Part shown: piece by piece, positions 1-4,643 of the stretch | Layout: each line of letters starts with the position of its first letter | How positions within the stretch are numbered: the stretch's first letter is position 1 | Assembly: GCA_902783355.1 (NCBI GenBank) | Contig: CACZQQ010000019.1 | Location: 1 to 7,274 of the forward strand | Length of the DNA stretch: 7,274 nt | From: an uncultured bacterium | GTDB taxonomy: Bacteria; Verrucomicrobiota; Lentisphaeria; Oligosphaerales; Oligosphaeraceae | Reading direction: 5' to 3' | Made by a program: the position numbers and the translations under genes | Notes under the pieces: model-generated | What the model was told of the DNA's origin: nothing | The model's database searches: none | Seen by the model: only the letters and a program-made list of their open reading frames with translations

Positions 1-1115
1 CCGCCCCCGTCCTGCACTCATCGGAGTGGTTCGGGCTCTTCGCGGCCGCCTGGCTCCTCGACAACCGCTTCGACCTGCCTCCCTCCGTCGGCTTCTGGCT
101 GCGCGAAGCCGGCCTCTTCCCCGACCTCTTCTTCGGCCTCTCCGCCGACACGCCCGTGCCTGAACGGCGCAGAAATCTGCGCCCCTTCTTCAAGGACAAG
201 TCCATGCCGCCGATGACGGTCGACGAGCTCCTGCCCGCCTGGACAGGCGACGAACTCATGCCGCTGCCGGAGGGGCATGGCCTCCTCGAACTGACGGCCT
301 GGCAGCAGAGGCGTCCGCCCGTCTGGGTGCGGACCCAATCAAAGGACATCATCCAGCTGAAGGCGGTCGTGGAGCGCGAAAGCGAAGGCGCGGCCAAACT
401 GGCGCCGCATCCCGCGATGAAGGGCGCCTTCGCCATCCGGAACGCCTCCGTCAACCTGCGCGCCCTCCCCTCCTTCCAGAACGGCGCCTTCGAATTGCAG
501 GACCTGGCTTCGCAGTGCGTGGTGCACATTGCCGCGCCACAGCCCGGCGAGCAATGGTGGGACGTATGCGCCGGCGGCGGCGGCAAATCCCTCCATCTGG
601 GCGCCCTGATGCAGAACAGGGGAAGCATCCTGGCCACCGACATCCGCGCCAACAAGCTGGAGGAACTCAAGTTGCGTGCCCGTCGCGCCCATCTGAGCAA
701 CCTGCGCACAAAGGTCTGGGACGGCAGACAGGCCAAGGAGGCCGCGCCGCGCTTCGACGGCGTGCTCGTCGACGCCCCCTGCACCTGCTCCGGCACCTGG
801 CGGCGCGCCCCCGAAGGCCGCTGGAACACCCTTCCGGAGAAAATCCCCTCCGCCGCCGCCCTCCAGAGCCAGCTGCTGGCGACCGCCAGCGGCGGCGTCC
901 GCCCCGGCGGCGTACTCGTCTACGCCACATGCTCCCTCTTCCGCCAGGAGAACCTCGGCGTTGTCGAAGAGTTCCTGAAGACACATCCCGACTTCGCCCT
1001 GGAGGACTTCCCGAATCCCATGGACGGCCAGCCCGTCCACGGCACCCTGCAGCTATGGCCGTGGGACGGCGACTGCGACGCCATGTTCATCGCCAAATTC
1101 CGCAGAAACGCGTGA
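1..1115 (+). CDS. RsmB/NOP-family SAM-dependent RNA m5C methyltransferase, 5' partial
   Basis: Predicted to transfer a methyl group from S-adenosylmethionine to C5 of a cytosine in RNA, probably rRNA, in the cytoplasm. The frame is open from the left edge. Codons before the first in-window GTG (156) read as ordinary protein (SEWFGLFAAAWLLDNRF...), so the true start lies upstream and 156 is not the start. The SAM-binding glycine loop (DVCAGGGGKS) is encoded from 561. An acidic TDIRANKLEEL segment follows. Motif IV, DAPCTCSGTWRR, starts at 771, with its first Cys at 780-782. Motif VI, YATCS, starts at 921, with the nucleophile Cys at 930-932. Both catalytic cysteines of the family are therefore present. 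The GTWRR and RW elements resemble the Fmu/Sun-like branch more than E. coli RsmB. The exact RNA target cannot be told, so no symbol is given. The next gene starts 6 nt after the TGA stop, which suggests an operon. Confidence 0.93.
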   Translation, partial: APVLHSSEWFGLFAAAWLLDNRFDLPPSVGFWLREAGLFPDLFFGLSADTPVPERRRNLRPFFKDKSMPPMTVDELLPAWTGDELMPLPEGHGLLELTAWQQRRPPVWVRTQSKDIIQLKAVVERESEGAAKLAPHPAMKGAFAIRNASVNLRALPSFQNGAFELQDLASQCVVHIAAPQPGEQWWDVCAGGGGKSLHLGALMQNRGSILATDIRANKLEELKLRARRAHLSNLRTKVWDGRQAKEAAPRFDGVLVDAPCTCSGTWRRAPEGRWNTLPEKIPSAAALQSQLLATASGGVRPGGVLVYATCSLFRQENLGVVEEFLKTHPDFALEDFPNPMDGQPVHGTLQLWPWDGDCDAMFIAKFRRNA

Positions 1116-1121
1116 CATTCC

Positions 1122-1952
1122 ATGAAAATCTACCGCCACTGGGTCAAATGCAGCCGCGACATCCTTCTGCCGGGCAAGGAGAAGAGTCTTGTCCAGCCGA
1201 CCTCGGTCTTCGGCTACTCCAACATTTCTCCGGAAGCGGCGCGGCAATGCGGCGAACAGCTGCTGGACGGCCTGCAGAGTTTTCTCTCGGAGGACGCCGT
1301 CCCATGGTCATACGACGAGCGCCCCATCCGCGAGGAGATCCTGCAGGAGCTGTCGCAGGAGAACATCGTGACCCGCAACCGCTACGGCGCGGAGGTCCTC
1401 AACTCGACCCGGCTGGCCTTCATCGACATTGACGGCAGCCTCCCGCGCTCCGGCGGCCTCCTCCATTGGCTGGCTGGCCTTTTCGGCCACAAGGGAAGCG
1501 CGACAGACCTTGACCGCGTGGCGGAGCTGGCGGCCTCAAGCCCCCTTGTCCGCGGCTGCCAGATCCGCGTCTACCGCACCAAGGCGGGCTACCGCCTCCT
1601 CCTGCCGGACTGCGGCATCGCCGGCAAGGACAGCGGCCCGTTGATGAAGCACTTCCACGCAGACCCCCTCTATGCCTCGCTGTGCCGTCTCCAGAACTGC
1701 TACCGCGCCCGCCTCACGCCCAAGCCCTTCCGCATCCGAATCAACGGACGGAGATTCAAGTTCCCTGAACGGACCGAAGAGGAGGCCGCCGAGGAGAAGC
1801 GCTGGCTGGAGGAATACGGTGCCAAGGCGGAGAAGTACGCCGTCTGCCGCTATCTCGGCACCGTGAACGGCCCCGAAGGCGAAAGCGACAACGCCGCCGT
1901 CCGCTTCCACGACGCCCACACCAAGGCCATGTCCGACCTCCGTCTCGCCTGA
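1122..1952 (+). CDS. Conserved-looking protein of unknown function with FIDID motif
   Basis: A 276-residue soluble protein with no signal peptide or membrane segment. I cannot assign a function. Visible landmarks are: an N-terminal MKIYRHW; a PIREEIL segment (68-74); VTRNRYGAEVLN (83-94), running into FIDIDG (100-105); IRVYRTKAGYRLLL (148-161); and CRLQNCYRARLTPKPFR (188-204). An Ala/Glu-rich helix (about 215-240) follows. From memory, unverified, similar motif order occurs in an uncharacterised family spread through proteobacteria and planctomycetes. The DxD followed by a basic/Gly strand (R152, G156, R158) is faintly like a metal-dependent nucleotidyltransferase or archaeo-eukaryotic primase core, but this is speculation. 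The ATG at 1122 is the first start after the upstream stop, which lies in the same frame two codons earlier. No good Shine-Dalgarno precedes it, so translational coupling to the methyltransferase gene is likely. Confidence 0.85.
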   Translation: MKIYRHWVKCSRDILLPGKEKSLVQPTSVFGYSNISPEAARQCGEQLLDGLQSFLSEDAVPWSYDERPIREEILQELSQENIVTRNRYGAEVLNSTRLAFIDIDGSLPRSGGLLHWLAGLFGHKGSATDLDRVAELAASSPLVRGCQIRVYRTKAGYRLLLPDCGIAGKDSGPLMKHFHADPLYASLCRLQNCYRARLTPKPFRIRINGRRFKFPERTEEEAAEEKRWLEEYGAKAEKYAVCRYLGTVNGPEGESDNAAVRFHDAHTKAMSDLRLA

Positions 1953-2003
1953 TTTGCACGTACGTACATATATATAATAGGAATAAACAACGGGAACAGC
2001 GTC
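1953..2003 (+). promoter_or_regulatory. AT-rich intergenic promoter region for the phosphatase lipoprotein gene
   Basis: This short gap is strikingly AT-rich between GC-rich genes. It holds a perfect -10 hexamer TATAAT at 1973-1978, inside an alternating TA run (about 1968-1979). No good -35 lies at 16-18 bp spacing. A TTGCAC at 1954-1959 is only 13 bp away, so the promoter may be sigma-70-like with a weak -35. An ACGTACGT palindrome (1958-1965) sits just upstream of the -10 and could be an operator or chance. The region probably starts a transcript covering the phosphatase and perhaps the aminotransferase. Confidence 0.5.
1992..1995 (+). promoter_or_regulatory. Weak ribosome binding site GGGA
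   Basis: GGGA lies 8 nt before the ATG at 2004. It is the only purine-rich Shine-Dalgarno-like match at a sensible distance, and it supports the ATG at 2004, which also gives a complete lipoprotein signal peptide. Confidence 0.4.
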
Positions 2004-2069
2004 ATGAAAAGATTGACACGCCTGACATCCATCCTTCTGCTGGCCACGCTGCTCTTCCTAAGTGCCTGC
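2004..2069 (+). other. Lipoprotein signal peptide and lipobox (LSA-C)
   Basis: The first 22 codons encode a short basic N-region (K2, R3, R6), a hydrophobic core rich in Leu, and the lipobox L19-S20-A21-C22 with the Cys codon at 2067-2069. This is a classical signal peptidase II site. Residues +2 and +3 are Asp and Asn. Confidence 0.88.
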
Positions 2070-3092
2070 GACAACGCCAAGCCACAAATCACGCTCCTGA
2101 CGCCAGTTCCAGGCGCCTTCGTCACCCACATGCGCGACGACTGGCGCCAGGTCATGGCGGAGAACATGGTCAAGAAGGCCGAGGCCTTCCCCAACGAGGT
2201 CTACATGGACGCCAAGGGGCAGCCCGTGCCCGTCGTCCTCACGTGGGAGACGGAGCTGCCGCCGCCCTACACCGTCGAGATCTCCCTCGACCCGGACTTC
2301 AGGGAGTGCGTACGCCGCATCCAGACCGACGCCTGCCGCGTGGAAGTCTACAACCTGGAGATATGGCGCGACTACATCTGGCGTGTCCGCGCCGGCAAGA
2401 AGTGCTCCGACGGCTATGTCTTCTCGACGCAGGGGCCCGTCCGCCAGATCCTCGTGTCGGCCACCGGCCCCGTCAACGTGCGCGACTGGGGCGGCAAGAT
2501 GATTCCGCACGTCGGCCGCACCCGCCAGGGACTCCTCTTCCGCGGCACGCAGATGCAGGACCCCTTCGCCATCAGCGAAGACGGCAGGATCGTCATGCTT
2601 GAGGAGCTCGGCATCAAGACCGACCTCGACCTGCGCTACGACAGCCAGGTCAAGGAGATGACGGGAAGCCCCCTGGGCCCCACCGTCAAATGGCTTCACT
2701 ACGCCGTCAACGCCTACAACAGCTTCGAGCCTGCGAACAAGGAGGCCCAGTTCCCCCTGTGGCGCGACACCATGCGCGTCTTCGCCGACAAGGACAACTA
2801 CCCCATCTACTTCCACTGCTGGGGCGGCGTGGACCGCACAGGCGAGGTGGCCCTCCTCCTCAACTTCCTCCTGGGCGTGGACGAGGAGGAGGCCTTCGTC
2901 GACTACGAGTTCAGCTCCCTGGCCAACTTCTACCGCCCGCGCACCATCCCCTACCTGCAGGCGTGGCTCAAGAACATCCAGGCCTACGCCCCCGAAGGCA
3001 CGCGCAAGGAGCAGGTCGAGAAGTACCTCCTCGACATCGGCCTCACACAAGAGGAGCTCAACGCCATCCGCCAAAATCTCATCGAGAGGTAA
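2004..3092 (+). CDS. Lipoprotein tyrosine/dual-specificity phosphatase with N-terminal Fn3-like domain
   Basis: A 362-residue lipid-anchored phosphatase predicted to act in the cell envelope. Residues 1-21 form a lipoprotein signal peptide (MKRLTRL, a hydrophobic core, LSA) and C22 is the lipidation site. Residues about 30-150 look like one fibronectin type III-like sandwich (VVLTWE, YTVEISLDPDF, YIWRVRA, FSTQ). The phosphatase domain follows: NVRDWGG (158-164), GLLFRG, TDLDLRY (206-212), then the P-loop HCWGGVDRTG with nucleophile C272 and phosphate-binding R278. This order fits the Y_phosphatase3 / MptpB-like family (substrates phosphotyrosine, sometimes phosphoserine/threonine or phosphoinositides). 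The Lys usual in that family's P-loop (HCxxGKDRTG) is Val276 here, so the substrate range may differ. Asp at +2 after the lipid Cys would mean inner-membrane retention under the E. coli Lol rule, if that rule holds here. A promoter-like AT-rich gap precedes the gene. The phosphatase class is firm; the substrate is unknown. Confidence 0.9.
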   Translation: MKRLTRLTSILLLATLLFLSACDNAKPQITLLTPVPGAFVTHMRDDWRQVMAENMVKKAEAFPNEVYMDAKGQPVPVVLTWETELPPPYTVEISLDPDFRECVRRIQTDACRVEVYNLEIWRDYIWRVRAGKKCSDGYVFSTQGPVRQILVSATGPVNVRDWGGKMIPHVGRTRQGLLFRGTQMQDPFAISEDGRIVMLEELGIKTDLDLRYDSQVKEMTGSPLGPTVKWLHYAVNAYNSFEPANKEAQFPLWRDTMRVFADKDNYPIYFHCWGGVDRTGEVALLLNFLLGVDEEEAFVDYEFSSLANFYRPRTIPYLQAWLKNIQAYAPEGTRKEQVEKYLLDIGLTQEELNAIRQNLIER

Positions 3093-3173
3093 ATTCCATC
3101 CCTCTGCGGCGTCCGCACGGGAGAGACACATTACAGTACGGGGTTGTCGCGAAACCAGCGGCGCCCCAATGCC
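3093..3173 (+). other. Short intergenic gap with a small hairpin before the aminotransferase gene
   Basis: This 81-nt gap contains a 5-bp inverted repeat (arms TGCGG at 3105-3109 and CCGCA at 3113-3117, loop CGT) and no T-tract. I see no convincing -10 or -35. The aminotransferase gene may therefore be read through from the phosphatase promoter, with the hairpin as an attenuating or mRNA-processing element at most. Confidence 0.3.
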
Positions 3174-4493
3174 ATGAACGAGTTAGCATTAGACCTCAAC
3201 CAGAAGATACGCGCGGCCAGTCCGGCGGCCTACGGGATGCTGTCGGCGCTTGGGAAACGCATCTACTTTCCCAGCAAGGGGATATTGAGCCAATCCGCCG
3301 AAGCGAAGACCCTCGGCAAGCGCTTCAATGCCACCATCGGCACTGCCCTGGAGGGCGGCGACCCCATGCACCTGCCGTGCGTCACCGACATGCTGGGCGA
3401 CCTTCCTCTCAAGGAGATCCTCCTCTACGCGCCGTCGTCCGGCAAGCCAGCGCTGCGGCAGGCGTGGCGGGAGAAGCTCCTCCACGACAATCCGTCGCTG
3501 GCGGACGTGGCCTTCAGCCTGCCCGTGGTCACCAATGGCCTGACGCACGCCCTGGCGGTCGCCGCCGACATGTTCCTTGACGAGGGCGACAGGGTCGTCC
3601 TGCCCGACCTGAACTGGGACAACTATCTGCTCAACATGACCGACCGCGTAGGCGCCGACCTCCATTTCTATCCGCTCTTCGACAACGGCCGTTTCAACAC
3701 GCGCGGCCTTGCCGCCGAACTGGAGGCCGTGCCCCCCGGCGAGAAGGTCTTCACCGTCCTGAACTTCCCGAACAATCCCACGGGCTACACGCCGCTGGAG
3801 ACGGAGGGCGAAGCCATCGCCGCCGCACTCCTGGCCGCCGCCGAACGCGGCGTCAAGGTGGTCGCGCTGGTGGACGACGCCTACTACGGCCTCTTCTACG
3901 ACGCGCGGTGCATGAAGCAGTCGCTCTTCACCAAGATTGCGGGAAAGCATGAAAACCTGATGGCCATCAAGACGGATGCCGCCACGAAGGAGTGCTATGT
4001 CTGGGGGCTGCGCGTGGGCTTCATCGCCTTCTCCATCGGCACCAAGGCAGACGCGGCGGCCACCGCCGCCCTCTACAAGGCCCTTGAGCAGAAGGCCGCC
4101 GGCCTCATCCGAAGCACGGTCTCCAATTGCTCTGCTTTATCGCAATATATTGCAATGCAGGCACTTACATCAAAGGAGTTCTACAGGCAGCGCCAAGCCA
4201 AGAGCGATGTCATGCGCGCAAGATACGAGGCGGTCGCGCAGACACTGGCCGCGCATCCCGAATATGGCGAATACTTCGCCGCCCACCCCTTCAACAGCGG
4301 TTATTTCATGTGCCTCCGCCTCCGCAAGTCCTCCTCCGAGGCGCTGCGACGCCTCCTGCTGGACAAGTACCAGACAGGCGGCATCGCCATCGGCGAACGT
4401 GACTTCCGCATCGCCTTCTCCTGCCTGGAACTGGCCCAGATCCCCGAACTCTTCCAGGCCATCTGGAGCGCCTGCAAAGAACTGGCGGGCTGA
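3174..4493 (+). CDS. Fold-type I PLP-dependent aminotransferase (class I/II)
   Basis: A 439-residue cytoplasmic enzyme, predicted to transfer an amino group between an amino acid and a 2-oxo acid using pyridoxal phosphate. Numbering is from the ATG at 3174. Key residues, aligned by eye to aspartate aminotransferase, are all present: N201 in NFPNNPTG (197-204); D234 and Y237 in VDDAYYG (pyridine nitrogen and O3'); Schiff-base K272 in DAATKE; R280 in the downstream GLRVGF, eight residues after the lysine as usual; and R412 in FRIAFSC for the substrate carboxylate. The start MNELALDLNQKIR followed by YFPSKGILSQSAEAK and FNATIG looks natural, so I prefer ATG 3174 to the in-frame TTG at 3144, whose extra ten residues look unlike coding sequence. 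Neither start has a good Shine-Dalgarno. Substrate is unknown. An 81-nt gap separates it from the phosphatase gene. Confidence 0.92.
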   Translation: MNELALDLNQKIRAASPAAYGMLSALGKRIYFPSKGILSQSAEAKTLGKRFNATIGTALEGGDPMHLPCVTDMLGDLPLKEILLYAPSSGKPALRQAWREKLLHDNPSLADVAFSLPVVTNGLTHALAVAADMFLDEGDRVVLPDLNWDNYLLNMTDRVGADLHFYPLFDNGRFNTRGLAAELEAVPPGEKVFTVLNFPNNPTGYTPLETEGEAIAAALLAAAERGVKVVALVDDAYYGLFYDARCMKQSLFTKIAGKHENLMAIKTDAATKECYVWGLRVGFIAFSIGTKADAAATAALYKALEQKAAGLIRSTVSNCSALSQYIAMQALTSKEFYRQRQAKSDVMRARYEAVAQTLAAHPEYGEYFAAHPFNSGYFMCLRLRKSSSEALRRLLLDKYQTGGIAIGERDFRIAFSCLELAQIPELFQAIWSACKELAG

Positions 4494-4505
4494 AGACAGC
4501 CCGCC
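4484..4505 (+). terminator. Inverted repeat overlapping the aminotransferase stop codon
   Basis: Perfect 8-bp arms, GGCGGGCT (4484-4491) and AGCCCGCC (4498-4505), enclose a 6-nt loop GAAGAC. The left arm covers the last codons and the first base of the TGA stop. No T-run follows, so it would be a non-canonical terminator or 3'-end stabiliser for the plus-strand transcript. Confidence 0.5.
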
Positions 4506-4520
4506 TGCGGAGAAACACTA

Positions 4521-4535
4521 TTCAGATAAACTGAA
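4521..4535. repeat. Small inverted repeat TTCAG/CTGAA
   Basis: Five-base arms TTCAG (4521-4525) and CTGAA (4531-4535) flank ATAAA. It is weak by itself, but lies immediately beside the next, stronger hairpin. It may be chance. Confidence 0.3.
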
Positions 4536-4536
4536 C

Positions 4537-4559
4537 GCGCGAGGCGAAAAGCCCCGCGC
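4537..4559 (-). terminator. Hairpin best formed in the minus-strand transcript
   Basis: Arms GCGCGAGGC (4537-4545) and GCCCCGCGC (4551-4559) enclose a 5-nt loop. The single A-C mismatch in plus-strand RNA becomes a G-U wobble in minus-strand RNA, giving nine contiguous pairs there. This suggests it serves the FG-GAP gene ending at 4644. No U-tract follows on the minus strand. Confidence 0.45.
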
Positions 4560-4603
4560 ACTTCGGCACCCGCACGCAGGCGCGGCGGGCCTTTCCAACC
4601 TGA

Positions 4604-4626
4604 GCGGACGCCGCTTCGGCGTCCGC
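4604..4626. terminator. Perfect 10-bp hairpin between convergent genes, probable bidirectional transcription end
   Basis: Perfect 10-bp arms, GCGGACGCCG (4604-4613) and CGGCGTCCGC (4617-4626), enclose a CTT triloop. Outer CCTG (4599-4602) and CAGG (4630-4633) could extend it across a small internal loop. It lies 18 nt past the minus-strand gene's stop and about 110 nt past the plus-strand gene's stop. Neither side has a T-run, so it is not a textbook intrinsic terminator; high-GC genomes often use such U-poor hairpins. Confidence 0.55.
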
Positions 4627-4643
4627 AGGCAGGTCCGTTACAA

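Noticed and set aside
339..1040. Minus-strand open frame (233 codons) opposite the methyltransferase gene
   Set aside because: Low-complexity Gly/Ala-rich translation, antisense to a well-supported gene; a GC-rich shadow.
515..1432. Plus-strand open frame bridging the methyltransferase and the unknown gene
   Set aside because: Arg/Pro-rich frame-shifted translation of two supported genes.
1954..1959. TTGCAC as the -35 partner of TATAAT at 1973
   Set aside because: The spacer would be only 13 bp, too short for a normal sigma-70 promoter, so the -35 is left unassigned.
2058..3131. Long minus-strand open frame (357 codons) opposite the phosphatase gene
   Set aside because: It lies wholly antisense to a gene with clear catalytic motifs. 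Its Val/Glu/Asp/Leu/Gly/Ala-rich composition is what the reverse complement of C/G-ending codons gives. No motif or start signal supports it.
3144..3173. TTG at 3144 as the aminotransferase start
   Set aside because: The ten extra residues (MSRNQRRPNA) are unlike a family N-terminus and no well-spaced Shine-Dalgarno precedes it; ATG 3174 fits better.
2690..3580. Plus-strand open frame bridging the phosphatase and aminotransferase genes
   Set aside because: Arg/Pro/Gly/His-rich out-of-frame translation overlapping two real genes; typical high-GC artefact.
3189..3950. Minus-strand open frame (253 codons) opposite the aminotransferase gene
   Set aside because: Antisense shadow of a gene with complete PLP-enzyme residues; no recognisable domain.
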